A stretch of 6,475 bases of DNA, taken from an uncultured Eubacteriales bacterium (lineage in GTDB: Bacteria; Bacillota; Clostridia; Christensenellales; Borkfalkiaceae). Of this stretch, positions 1-6,475 are shown in pieces. The stretch lies in contig CACXDQ010000063.1 of assembly GCA_902766475.1 (NCBI GenBank), positions 1-6,475 of the forward strand, written 5' to 3'. The notes below the pieces were generated by a model. That model was given only the letters and a program-made list of their open reading frames with translations, searched no databases and was not told the origin of the DNA. Position 1 is the stretch's first letter. Each line of letters begins with the position of its first letter. A program made the translations under genes and the position numbers.

Positions 1-767
1 GCTTCGGCGTAGTTGGTTATGTCCGTCATAATGACGAGGACGTGCATTCCGCACTCGAAAGCGAGGTATTCGGCGCAAGTGAGCGCCATTCTCGGCGTGG
101 CGATACGCTCTATCGCCGGATCGTTTGCGAGGTTGGTGAAAAGCACCGTTCTCTCTATTGCGCCCGTCTTTCTGAAATCGTCGATGAAATATTCGGCTTC
201 CTCGTAAGTTATGCCGATAGCGGCGAATACGACTGCGAATTTGCTGTCGGAATTTCTTACCTTAGCCTGTCTTGCAATCTGTGCGGCAAGCTCGGCGTGG
301 GGAAGTCCGCTCATCGAAAATACGGGGAGTTTCTGTCCTCTGACGAGGGTGTTGAGTCCGTCGATAGCCGATATGCCCGTCTGAATAAATTCGTTGGGGT
401 AATCTCTTGCGGCGGGGTTGATGGGCTCGCCGTTGATGTCGAGCCTCTTTTCGGGTATTACGGGCGCACCGCCGTCACGGGGGTTGCCCATTCCGTCAAA
501 TACTCTGCCGAGCATATCCTGCGATACGGCGAGCGAAAGGCTTCTGCCCAAAAATCTGACTTTGGAAGTGGTTATCTGCAAGCCCTGAGTGTTCTCGAAG
601 AGCTGAACTACCGCCTTGTCGCCCCTCACTTCAAGCACTTTGCCCCTACGGATCGCTCCGCTTTGTTCGGTAACCTCGACAAGCTCGTCGTACTTTACGC
701 CCTCTACGCCCTCGACGAGCATGAGCGGTCCGACGACTTCCTTTATCGTCTTATATTCCTTATACAT
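1..767 (-). CDS. ntpB: V-type ATPase subunit B, 3' end cut by the window edge
   Basis: This is the nucleotide-binding but non-catalytic subunit that alternates with A in the A3B3 head in the cytoplasm. 255 complete codons are visible; family members are about 455-460 residues, so roughly the N-terminal 55% is present. Seen: a beta-barrel N-terminus beginning MYKEYKTIKEVVGP, LGRSLSLAVSQDMLGRVFDG (about 73-92), GQKLPVFS (144-151), the B-subunit signature SGLPHAELAAQIARQA (153-168) where A has a P-loop, and VLVIMTDITNYAEA running off the window. The absence of GxxGxGKT is normal for B. The ATG at 767 follows GGAGG at 776-780 with an 8-base spacer; both lie inside the end of the A gene, and the two coding regions overlap by 8 bases (760-767), implying coupled translation. 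Subunit D would be expected downstream. Identity is near certain. Confidence 0.97.
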   Translation of the reverse strand, partial: MYKEYKTIKEVVGPLMLVEGVEGVKYDELVEVTEQSGAIRRGKVLEVRGDKAVVQLFENTQGLQITTSKVRFLGRSLSLAVSQDMLGRVFDGMGNPRDGGAPVIPEKRLDINGEPINPAARDYPNEFIQTGISAIDGLNTLVRGQKLPVFSMSGLPHAELAAQIARQAKVRNSDSKFAVVFAAIGITYEEAEYFIDDFRKTGAIERTVLFTNLANDPAIERIATPRMALTCAEYLAFECGMHVLVIMTDITNYAE

Positions 768-2523
768 TGTCCTCTCCTCCCGAAAGAGCTTTGAGTTGCT
801 CGGTAAGCGCCGCTTCTATCTCGTCGAATTTTTCCGCAACGTCCTTTTCCTCGGTGTATTTCGCCCTGCCTATCTGTTCCTTTGCCGGGCAGTTCAAAAT
901 ATCGTCGAGTTCGGCGTAATTTTCCACGGCTTCGTTGCCGAGGTCGTAGAATTTCTTTATCAGCCCGAGCATGCGGTATTGCTTATACATCGACGTATAG
1001 GTATCTATTTCGTGGAATGCGTTCTGGTGCAGATAGTCCTCTCTGACCATCTTAGCCGTTTCCATAGTCATTCTGTCTTTATAGGAGAGTGCGTCCATGC
1101 CGACGAGCCTTACTATTTCGTCGAGGTTTGCCTCTTCCTGCAAGATATTCATTATAAAAGCACGGAGCTGCATGAAATCGCCGCCGACGTTTTTGTCGAA
1201 CCATTCCGTCATTCTGTCGGCGTAGAGCGAATAGCTTATGAGCCAGTCGATAGCCGGGAAGTGTCGCTTGTAGGCGAGTTGAGCCGAAAGCCCCCAGAAA
1301 ACCTTTACTATACGGAGTGTGGCTTGGGAAACGGGCTCGGAGAGGTCGCCGCCCGGAGGGGATACCGCACCTATCGCCGAAACGGAGCCAACTTTGTCCT
1401 CGCTGCCGAGTACCTTTACGATACCCGCTCTCTCGTAGAATTCCGCAAGCCTCGAAGAGAGGTAAGCGGGGTAGCCCTCGTCGCCGGGCATCTCTTCAAG
1501 CCTTCCGCTCATCTCACGGAGAGCTTCCGCCCAACGGGAAGTGGAGTCCGCCATAATGGCGACGCTGTAACCCATATCTCTGAAATATTCGGCTATCGTT
1601 ATGCCCGTGTATATAGACGCTTCACGGGCGGCGACGGGCATATCCGAAGTGTTTGCGATAAGCACCGTTCTCTTCATGAGCGGCTCGCCCGTCTTTGGGT
1701 CTTTAAGTTCGGGGAATTCGTTCAAAACGTCCGTCATCTCGTTGCCGCGTTCGCCGCAGCCGACGTAAACGATTATCTGTGCGTCCGCCCACTTTGCGAG
1801 CTGGTGTTGAACGACGGTCTTTCCGCTTCCGAAAGGCCCGGGAACGGCAGCAACGCCGCCCTTCGCTATCGGGAAGAGGGTGTCTATTACCCTTTGCCCC
1901 GTAACCATGGGCATAGAAGGCGTCATCTTTTCCCTATAAGGTCTTGCCTTTCTGACCGGCCAGCGCTGCAACATACATACGGGTATTTCCTTGCCGTTAT
2001 CGTCGAGCGTAGCGACGGTCTGTTCTATGTTGTAATCGCCCTCGGCAATGGCTTTTATCTTGCCCTTTACGCCGTAAGGCACCATTATTTTATGAAGCAC
2101 GATAGACGTTTCTTCGACGGTGCCTAAAACGTCGCCCGCCGTAACCTCGTCGCCGACGGCTTTGGTCGGAACGAAGTGCCACGTCTTTTCGTGGTCGACA
2201 TTGTTTATCCTTATGCCCCTCGTAATTCTGTCGCCGTAACTTTTGACGATCTTGTCGAGCGGACGTTGAATTCCGTCGAAGATGCCCTCTATAAGTCCCG
2301 GGGCAAGCTCGACCGAGAGCGCATAGCCCGCCGAAGTTACTTCGTCGCCTACGCCGAGCCCCGAGGTTTCCTCGTAGACCTGAATTGAAGCTCTGTCGCC
2401 CCTAAGCTCGATAACCTCGCCTATAAGTTGTTTTTCACCCACTTTTACGACGTCGTACATCCTGACGTCCGCCATGTTTTCGGCGACGATGAGCGGGCCT
2501 GATACCTTAACGATTTTACCCAT
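760..2523 (-). CDS. ntpA: V-type ATPase catalytic subunit A
   Basis: This is the catalytic subunit of the A3B3 head; it binds and hydrolyses (or makes) ATP and drives the central stalk. It is complete at 587 residues, within the usual 580-600. Seen in order: N-terminal barrel (MGKIVKVSGPLIVAENM), the A-specific bulge insertion (about 110-190), the P-loop GPFGSGKT (229-236, Lys235), GCGERGNEM (255-263) with the likely catalytic Glu258, Walker B region SVAIMADSTSRWAEAL (320-335), PAYLSSRLAEFYERAG (352-367), the family signature SPPGGDLSEPV (388-398), and a helical C-terminal domain. The P-loop has Ser233 where eukaryotic A subunits have the redox-sensitive Cys, as is usual in prokaryotes. The ATG directly follows the TAA of F (no gap), with GAGG at 2532-2535 and an 8-base spacer. 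No damage or unusual residue was seen. Confidence 0.99.
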   Translation of the reverse strand: MGKIVKVSGPLIVAENMADVRMYDVVKVGEKQLIGEVIELRGDRASIQVYEETSGLGVGDEVTSAGYALSVELAPGLIEGIFDGIQRPLDKIVKSYGDRITRGIRINNVDHEKTWHFVPTKAVGDEVTAGDVLGTVEETSIVLHKIMVPYGVKGKIKAIAEGDYNIEQTVATLDDNGKEIPVCMLQRWPVRKARPYREKMTPSMPMVTGQRVIDTLFPIAKGGVAAVPGPFGSGKTVVQHQLAKWADAQIIVYVGCGERGNEMTDVLNEFPELKDPKTGEPLMKRTVLIANTSDMPVAAREASIYTGITIAEYFRDMGYSVAIMADSTSRWAEALREMSGRLEEMPGDEGYPAYLSSRLAEFYERAGIVKVLGSEDKVGSVSAIGAVSPPGGDLSEPVSQATLRIVKVFWGLSAQLAYKRHFPAIDWLISYSLYADRMTEWFDKNVGGDFMQLRAFIMNILQEEANLDEIVRLVGMDALSYKDRMTMETAKMVREDYLHQNAFHEIDTYTSMYKQYRMLGLIKKFYDLGNEAVENYAELDDILNCPAKEQIGRAKYTEEKDVAEKFDEIEAALTEQLKALSGGEDNV

Positions 2524-2850
2524 TTATTTTTCCTCTCTGTTAAACAGTATGTCTACGCCGAGCGCCATTTCCATCTGTTCTTTCATTCTGTTTATCGCAA
2601 AATCTCCCGCACCTTTTTCCGACGGAACGGGCACGACGATGGGATACGGCTGTTCGTTGAATCTCGAAATGAGGTCGGTTACCCCCTCTGCGAGATCGTC
2701 CGTAATGAATATTACCGAGTAGCTTTTGGCGAGCTTTCTCAGCGTTTCCTTAGCCGCTTGCGGGCTGTCTACCGAAAATGCGTCCACGCCGCCCGCCTTG
2801 AATGCAAGCACGCTTTCGCCGTTGCCGATTATCGCCGTTTTACCCTGCAT
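2524..2850 (-). CDS. ntpF: V-type ATPase subunit F (called NtpG in Enterococcus)
   Basis: This is a small soluble subunit that sits with D in the rotating central stalk, where in related enzymes it modulates ATPase activity. It is complete at 108 residues, the normal size. Seen: a Rossmann-like N-terminus KTAIIGNGESVLAFKAGGVD (4-23), matching the family pattern of IGD/N-x-SVL-x-FKA-x-GVD; a central strand ending in VIFITDD (46-52); PYPIVVPVPSEKG (68-80); and the C-terminal helix beginning INRMKEQMEMALG (86-98). Its ATG lies inside the last codons of C (11-base overlap, 2840-2850), with GAGGGAG at 2855-2861 as ribosome site. Its TAA touches the ATG of A. It is therefore probably translated by coupling in both directions. 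Naming differs between species: this is the F-type subunit, not the small stalk protein called NtpF in E. hirae. Confidence 0.95.
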   Translation of the reverse strand: MQGKTAIIGNGESVLAFKAGGVDAFSVDSPQAAKETLRKLAKSYSVIFITDDLAEGVTDLISRFNEQPYPIVVPVPSEKGAGDFAINRMKEQMEMALGVDILFNREEK

Positions 2851-3823
2851 AACACTCCCTCAACCTCGTGCGGATAACTTCCTTGTCTGCGCCGCTTATC
2901 TTGCCGACGAGGACTATCCTCACGTTTTTCAGTTCGTTTATTTTATAATTGTAATAGAGTAGGAGGGGAAAAAGCCCTTCCGTCTCGAATCTTCTCTCTT
3001 TGAGCTTTTTAAGGGTGAAGCTCTCGCATTCCCTCTCGAACTCTACGAGCGGTTTGCCCGAAAGTTTTTCTTTCAAAGCGAGCTTGATAAGGGGCAAATA
3101 TTCCGACGAGGAAAACTTCTTCAATACGGCGTTTTCGTCGCCCGAAGTTATTACCTCTAAATCTCTTAAATCTATTTTACCCCCGTCTATATATCCGTTA
3201 TCTGCGTTTTTGCCGCTTTCTCTGCCTATCTGCCTTACGGCTGTCGAGATGTTTTTACAGTCGATCTCGTAAACCACACCGTCTTTTTGTGCGCCCTTTA
3301 CGGCGGTCTTTAAAGCGTAGGCGTAATAAGCCCTCAAAAAGATCATGCCGACCTTAAAGCCCGTTGCCTCGTTTTCGTCAAACAGCTTTTTCGCCTCGTC
3401 TATCGCCTTTGAAATGTGGCTCGGGACGGAGCTTTTTTCACCCTTAACGTATGCCGTAAGTTCGGACAAAAGGACGTTTCCCTCAGTCTTAAACATCGCC
3501 TTATCGCCTGCGCCGTAATGAAGGCGAAGGGCACATTCGGCGTTGAAGAAGTCGTTTTCGGAAAACACGCAATCCGCAAAGCGCTTTTCGGGGCAGTATT
3601 CCCTTATGAAGTTTTCAAGTTTTTGCCGTTCGCCGTTTATGAGCTTTTCATAGTCGGCACAGCAAAACTCTCCCTCTCCGCCGAAGCCGTTTTCCCTTAG
3701 CAAAGAAAACGCCTCGTCTGCGGAAACGGAGTCCGCCATGCGTGCGAACTTTTCGCCCGTAATGAGATATTTTTCTCTCGATTTTACTATGCCGTTTATA
3801 AACGACGTATCCTTGATCGCCAT
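2840..3823 (-). CDS. ntpC: V-type ATPase subunit C (AC39/d type)
   Basis: This is the funnel-shaped socket subunit (vATP-synt_AC39 family) that joins the D/F central stalk to the K ring. With the start chosen here it has 327 residues, normal for the family, and it looks all-helical and soluble. Seen: an N-terminal segment with EKYLITGEKFARMADSVS (17-34) like the repeated helical units of the family, DFFNAECALR (91-100) at the place of the usual D-x-x-N-x-K motif, and the strongly conserved end PLLLYYNYKINELKNVR (286-302), then IVLVGKISG (303-311) and IRTRLREC (317-324). The ATG at 3823 comes one base after the TGA of E, with GGAG about 8 bases upstream. An in-frame start at 3901 would add 26 residues read through the end of E in another frame, with no family similarity, so it is rejected. 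The sequence is divergent and holds eight Cys, including an adjacent pair at 54-55. Confidence 0.93.
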   Translation of the reverse strand: MAIKDTSFINGIVKSREKYLITGEKFARMADSVSADEAFSLLRENGFGGEGEFCCADYEKLINGERQKLENFIREYCPEKRFADCVFSENDFFNAECALRLHYGAGDKAMFKTEGNVLLSELTAYVKGEKSSVPSHISKAIDEAKKLFDENEATGFKVGMIFLRAYYAYALKTAVKGAQKDGVVYEIDCKNISTAVRQIGRESGKNADNGYIDGGKIDLRDLEVITSGDENAVLKKFSSSEYLPLIKLALKEKLSGKPLVEFERECESFTLKKLKERRFETEGLFPLLLYYNYKINELKNVRIVLVGKISGADKEVIRTRLRECYAG

Positions 3824-3824
3824 A

Positions 3825-4412
3825 TCATTCGCTCCGACCAAACAGAGAGATCGCCACGTCCGCCTCGGTGCTTTCTTTAAGCCCGCCGACGATAGAATCA
3901 AAGCTCAGATCTTTATCGCAAGCCTTACCTTCGATGACTATTCCGCCGCCGAATTTGCCGCCGCCTCTTACAAAAAGCGACCTTTCTTTTACGACGGGCA
4001 GAGCTTTGACCTCTTCTTCGCCTATTGGAGAAAGAGCCGAAATAACTATCGTTTCGCCCTCTTCGGCGTACTTTACGGCGAGCTTTTCTATGAATGAGAG
4101 ATAGCTTTCTCTATCCATTTTCGATAATTTTTCAGCCGCCTTTTCGTAAACGCCGTCTATGGCTTTCTGCTTCGCCTCGGTCATCGTCTTTCTCGTTTCG
4201 ATACGGGCGAGCGTGCGGCGGCGTGAAACGAGGTTTTCGGCGTCGGTCTTTGCCGCCGCCATGCCCTCTTCTTTTATCTTAGCCGCTCGTTTTTCGGCTT
4301 CCGTTATCTTTTCGGCACGGTAGGTTTCGGCGTTTTCAAGCGTCTTTTTCGCCTTTTCTTCCGCCTCGCCTATAATGCCGCCGACGATAGCCGTAACTTT
4401 GTCGTCTGCCAT
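3825..4412 (-). CDS. ntpE: V-type ATPase subunit E (peripheral stalk)
   Basis: This is a peripheral-stalk subunit; it pairs with a small G/H-type coiled-coil partner and ties the A3B3 head to the membrane stator I so that the head does not turn. It is complete at 195 residues, typical for the family. Seen: a charged Ala/Glu/Lys-rich helix from about 12 to 100 (for example GEAEEKAKKTLENAETYRAE), the expected long coiled coil; then a small globular domain from about 103, with the hallmark glycine-rich strand GGGIVIEGK (155-163), SFDSIVGGL (170-178) and a terminal hydrophobic ISLFG (188-192). The ATG at 4412 is preceded by AGAGG with a 7-base spacer. It starts 28 bases after K and ends one base before C. 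The small partner subunit is not in the window; in E. hirae-type operons it lies upstream of I. Confidence 0.95.
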   Translation of the reverse strand: MADDKVTAIVGGIIGEAEEKAKKTLENAETYRAEKITEAEKRAAKIKEEGMAAAKTDAENLVSRRRTLARIETRKTMTEAKQKAIDGVYEKAAEKLSKMDRESYLSFIEKLAVKYAEEGETIVISALSPIGEEEVKALPVVKERSLFVRGGGKFGGGIVIEGKACDKDLSFDSIVGGLKESTEADVAISLFGRSE

Positions 4413-4440
4413 TTTAAACCTCTGAATATATAAAGATGTA

Positions 4441-4881
4441 TCAAACGTTGATCATCAAGCCCAAGACGAGCGAAAGTATTGCGTAGAACTCTACCATTGC
4501 GGGGAAAAGAATATATTTTCCCGAGCCTTCGTCGTTTTTGCCGATGGCGTAGATACAAGCCGAAGCCGTCTTGCCCTGCAAGATAGCCGAGAGCATACCC
4601 GTTATGCCGAGCGCAATAACTTCACCGAAGATTATCCAGCCCTGTGCAAAAGTTGCGGCGCTTGCAAGCGTGCCCGCCTTGACGACGGCGAGAACGAAGC
4701 CGTAAATACCCTGCGTTGCCGGGAGAAGTGCGAGAACGAATACTTTGGCGAACTTTTTGGGATCTTCCGAAATAACGCCTGCGGCGGAAGCGCCCGCCTT
4801 GTAAAGCCCGTAAGCGGAGCCTGCTCCGCACAAGATGACGCAGAGCGCCAGACCGATGATGCCGATAACTTGACCGTCCAT
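4441..4881 (-). CDS. ntpK: V-type ATPase subunit K (16-kDa rotor-ring proteolipid)
   Basis: This is the membrane rotor subunit; about ten copies form the ring that carries ions past stator I. It is complete at 146 residues, the double-hairpin (16-kDa) form with four transmembrane helices at about 4-29, 44-68, 80-106 and 122-145. Seen: the LLPATQGIYGF motif in helix 2 (52-62), LQGK (101-104) after helix 3, and the ion-carrying Glu131 in FPAMVEFYAI of helix 4. The helix-2 position equivalent to Glu131 is Gly58, so there is one ion site per protein, as usual for this duplicated form. Leu53, Thr56, Gln57, Gln102 and Glu131 match E. hirae Leu61, Thr64, Gln65, Gln110 and Glu139 with a constant offset of 8, which favours Na+ binding. 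A strong GGAGG site at 4892-4896 precedes the ATG; a 117-base leader separates it from I. Confidence 0.97.
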   Translation of the reverse strand: MDGQVIGIIGLALCVILCGAGSAYGLYKAGASAAGVISEDPKKFAKVFVLALLPATQGIYGFVLAVVKAGTLASAATFAQGWIIFGEVIALGITGMLSAILQGKTASACIYAIGKNDEGSGKYILFPAMVEFYAILSLVLGLMINV

Positions 4882-4885
4882 GATT

Positions 4886-4903
4886 TTAATTCCTCCGAAT
4901 TAA
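4886..4903 (-). promoter_or_regulatory. ribosome site of subunit K held in the loop of a small hairpin
   Basis: On the minus strand TTAATTC and GAATTAA form a perfect 7-base-pair stem around the four-base loop GGAG, the core of the Shine-Dalgarno sequence GGAGG (4892-4896) of subunit K. The ATG follows 10 bases after GGAGG. Only one pair is G-C, so the stem is weak and may simply reflect AT-richness. If it forms, the ribosome site would be displayed in an open loop and the distance to the ATG effectively shortened. The Shine-Dalgarno itself is secure; the structural role is inference. Confidence 0.5.
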
Positions 4904-4925
4904 TTTTAAATTTTCTGATTTTATT

Positions 4926-4944
4926 ACGCAAATAAACTTTGCGT
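4926..4944. repeat. 7-base-pair inverted repeat in the I-K gap
   Basis: The arms ACGCAAA and TTTGCGT are perfectly complementary around a 5-base loop. On the minus strand, the transcribed direction, no T-run follows, so it is not a usual intrinsic terminator for the operon; it could protect or process the mRNA 5' of K. On the plus strand the right arm runs into TTTTT (4944-4948), so it resembles a weak terminator for antisense transcription. Both roles are inferred. Confidence 0.35.
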
Positions 4945-4998
4945 TTTTAACTTGTGTAAATGTATAAAAGTGAGGGTATAGGTCGATTAACGCCCTTT

Positions 4999-6475
4999 TT
5001 ACTTGAAATATATCCTCTGTGCGCTGCTGCCGAGAGGTCTGAACTGTTCGCCCTCGCCCTCGAAGAACTTTCCGTAAAACTCGACGTATTGAAGCCTTGC
5101 GTCGTGTATGTATGCGCCGAGGAGATTCATTGCGAGGTTGAAGAGGTTTCCGACCACTATCACGACAACGCCGAATATCACGCCGAATACGCCCATCGGG
5201 AACAACATTCCTACGGCTATCGTGTAGGTGAATATCTCCGCTATCTTAGCGCCCGAAAGCATTAGCCCGTAGAGCCTTGCGTAGCTAAGTATATCCGAAA
5301 CGTAGTTGACAAGCCCGTAAGCCGACGTAAATATCTTCGTAACCTTTCCGAAGCCCTTTTCGGTTATTCCGGCGGTGAGTATGCCGCCGCCTATCCCGCC
5401 GAGCGTTATATATAGGAAAACGTTGGCAAGCCCGTCGTTTTTTGTGGCTATCCCGAATACCCAGACGACGAACGCAAACAGACCTATCGCCCACAAAAGG
5501 CCGCCGCAGATACCTTCTATGATTTTTCCTCTGCCGAAATCTTGTACGGCTTTAAGCACCAAGCCCACGGCTATCTGTATCGTGCCTAAGCCCAGACACC
5601 AGAGAAGTATCGCCGGCACGTTCACGCCCATAACCGAAGTCATGGCGTTTATTGCGTCGAGGTGAGCGTCGTAGAAGTTGTTATACGGAGAGCCGGCGCC
5701 GAATATCGTTCTAAGCAGCGGGTAACCGAACCAGCTGTCGAACAGTGCGCCAACTATCATTGCGAAAATTCCGCCGTAAGCGAATATCTTCGCCATTCTG
5801 TTTAAAGAAGTGCCCTCTCTCTGCTTTGAAGCGAATACAAATCCGCCGACGAGCATCAAAAGCCCGTAGCCGAAGTCCGCCATTATAACGCCCATAAAGA
5901 GCGAGAAGAAGAAGGACATCACGGCGTTTGGATCGAGCGCTCCGTAAGCGGGAGCGGAGTAGAGGTTGGTAACCGTTTCGAAGTTTCTCACGACCTTGCC
6001 GTTGTGGGTGAGCGTGGGGGCGAACTCGTCCCTCTTTACGCTCTTAAACTCCGTGAACACGGCGGGCGAAATTTCGCTGAGCGCCGCACGCACTTTTTCC
6101 TTGTCCTCGGTGGGGACGTAAGCTTCCATTACGAACGCCGCTTTCGTTACGCCGAACTTGCTTTCGGCTTCCGCCTTTTCTCCGCAAAATGCGAGATAAT
6201 CGGCATATAGCTTCATATCTCTCGATTTTTGCGCATATCCGCAGAGCTTGCCCGAAAGCTTTTTGTCCTCCGCTTTCAGCTTTTCTATCTGCCACTCGGC
6301 TTGTCTTTCAAGCTCGTTTACGGTAACGTCGCCGCCGAACGGAATTTTTGTAAACCCGTATGCGGAGAGCGTTTCTTCGGCTTTCTCTTTTGCGCTTTTG
6401 AAGGCGACCGCACCGACGACCGTACCCGCCGCACTCTGTCCGAGATTTTCGACAAATACGAGTTCGAGCCCGTCC
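4999..6475 (-). CDS. ntpI: V-type ATPase subunit I (membrane stator), 5' end cut by the window edge
   Basis: This is the large stator subunit (a-subunit homologue): a cytoplasmic N-terminal arm anchors the peripheral stalks and the membrane half forms the ion half-channels against the K ring. 491 codons plus the TAA stop are visible; the family is about 640-660 residues, so roughly 150-170 N-terminal residues are missing. The frame stays open to the window edge with family-like residues (VFVENLGQSAAGTVVGAVAF near the edge), so the internal ATG at 6216 is not the start. Seen: a charged arm, then from about 5920 down to 5060 a run of seven or so membrane helices, including FFFSLFMGVIMADFGYGLL. 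SYARLYGL (Arg codon at 5275-5277) and HDARLQYVEF (Arg about 60 residues later) fit the two channel arginines known from E. hirae and Thermus. The extreme C-terminus EQFRPLG is also typical. Confidence 0.96.
   Translation of the reverse strand, partial: DGLELVFVENLGQSAAGTVVGAVAFKSAKEKAEETLSAYGFTKIPFGGDVTVNELERQAEWQIEKLKAEDKKLSGKLCGYAQKSRDMKLYADYLAFCGEKAEAESKFGVTKAAFVMEAYVPTEDKEKVRAALSEISPAVFTEFKSVKRDEFAPTLTHNGKVVRNFETVTNLYSAPAYGALDPNAVMSFFFSLFMGVIMADFGYGLLMLVGGFVFASKQREGTSLNRMAKIFAYGGIFAMIVGALFDSWFGYPLLRTIFGAGSPYNNFYDAHLDAINAMTSVMGVNVPAILLWCLGLGTIQIAVGLVLKAVQDFGRGKIIEGICGGLLWAIGLFAFVVWVFGIATKNDGLANVFLYITLGGIGGGILTAGITEKGFGKVTKIFTSAYGLVNYVSDILSYARLYGLMLSGAKIAEIFTYTIAVGMLFPMGVFGVIFGVVVIVVGNLFNLAMNLLGAYIHDARLQYVEFYGKFFEGEGEQFRPLGSSAQRIYFK

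Larger units (their letters stand above)
4882..4998 (-). promoter_or_regulatory. AT-rich leader between subunits I and K
   Basis: This 117-base stretch is the only sizeable non-coding gap in the window. It is about 28% GC, clearly lower than the genes on either side, and carries no open reading frame worth calling. Read on the minus strand it contains a perfect 7-base inverted repeat (4926-4944), a second one around the ribosome site (4886-4903) and a weak promoter-like pair (TTAATC, 18 bases, TATACA, in the first half). In F-type ATPase operons an AT-rich leader before the c-subunit gene raises its translation; a similar role here, giving more K than the other subunits, is inference. The promoter-like pair matches consensus poorly (3/6 and 4/6) and is not called separately. 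Confidence 0.5.

Noticed and set aside
144..168. Loss of the P-loop in subunit B as a possible inactivation
   Set aside because: B subunits of V-type ATPases normally have SGLPH in place of GxxGxGKT and are non-catalytic, so this is the standard state.
42..794. 250-codon open frame on the plus strand, opposite subunit B
   Set aside because: It is antisense to B, shows no recognisable family pattern, and is explained by codon bias of the true gene.
616..2127. 503-codon open frame on the plus strand, opposite subunit A
   Set aside because: It lies wholly antisense to the well-supported A and B genes and its translation has low-complexity Tyr/Arg/His-rich stretches with no recognisable domain. 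It stays open because the minus-strand genes rarely use the codons that would give stops on the other strand in this frame.
3824..3901. Upstream in-frame start that would extend subunit C by 26 residues
   Set aside because: The extra residues are read through the end of E, look nothing like the family, and the ATG at 3823 has its own well-spaced GGAG.
4632..4931. Alternative minus-strand frames inside the K gene
   Set aside because: They overlap the clear proteolipid reading frame, are Arg/Ser-rich and show no membrane helices or known motifs.
4955..4990. Possible promoter for K (TTAATC and TATACA spaced by 18 bases on the minus strand)
   Set aside because: Matches to consensus are only 3/6 and 4/6, which is expected by chance in AT-rich DNA; mentioned only as part of the leader.
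4999..6216. Subunit I starting at the internal ATG at 6216
   Set aside because: The same frame continues open to the window edge with 86 further codons that look like the normal cytoplasmic arm of subunit I.

Overview
The window holds one thing: most of a prokaryotic V-type (A/V-type) ATPase operon, read entirely on the minus strand. In transcription order (right to left) the genes are subunit I (5' end outside the window), K, E, C, F, A and B (3' end outside the window). Every subunit is recognisable from family motifs. The order I-K-E-C-F-A-B is the one known from Gram-positive ntp-type operons such as that of Enterococcus hirae and many Clostridia; subunit D would be expected next, beyond position 1. 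No mobile element, CRISPR array, tRNA, rRNA or plus-strand gene is supported.

Layout: I (4999-6475, N-terminus missing), an AT-rich 117-base intergenic leader (4882-4998, about 28% GC) with two small inverted repeats, K (4441-4881), a 28-base gap, E (3825-4412), C (2840-3823), F (2524-2850), A (760-2523) and B (1-767). From E to B the genes are packed almost base to base (1-base gap, 11-base overlap, direct abutment, 8-base overlap), which points to translational coupling. The clear break lies in front of K, the rotor-ring subunit needed in many more copies than the others.

The products form one machine. A and B make the hexameric ATP-hydrolysing head, with the catalytic P-loop in A. F and C belong to the central stalk and its socket on the membrane ring. 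E is the coiled-coil peripheral stalk, K is the four-helix membrane rotor, and I is the membrane stator with two arginines in the regions where the essential channel arginines lie. The K sequence carries all five side-chain positions of the known E. hirae Na+ site, so Na+ coupling is the likelier prediction. Sequence alone does not say whether the enzyme pumps or makes ATP.

Organism: a fermentative anaerobe of the Clostridia (Firmicutes) type, possibly an uncultured gut lineage, is my best guess from gene order, strong GGAGG-type ribosome sites and the Na+-type K subunit. Spirochaetes, Thermotogae and other bacteria carry related operons, so this is inference. I found no new biological system here; the points most worth a look are the ion-site prediction and the leader in front of K.
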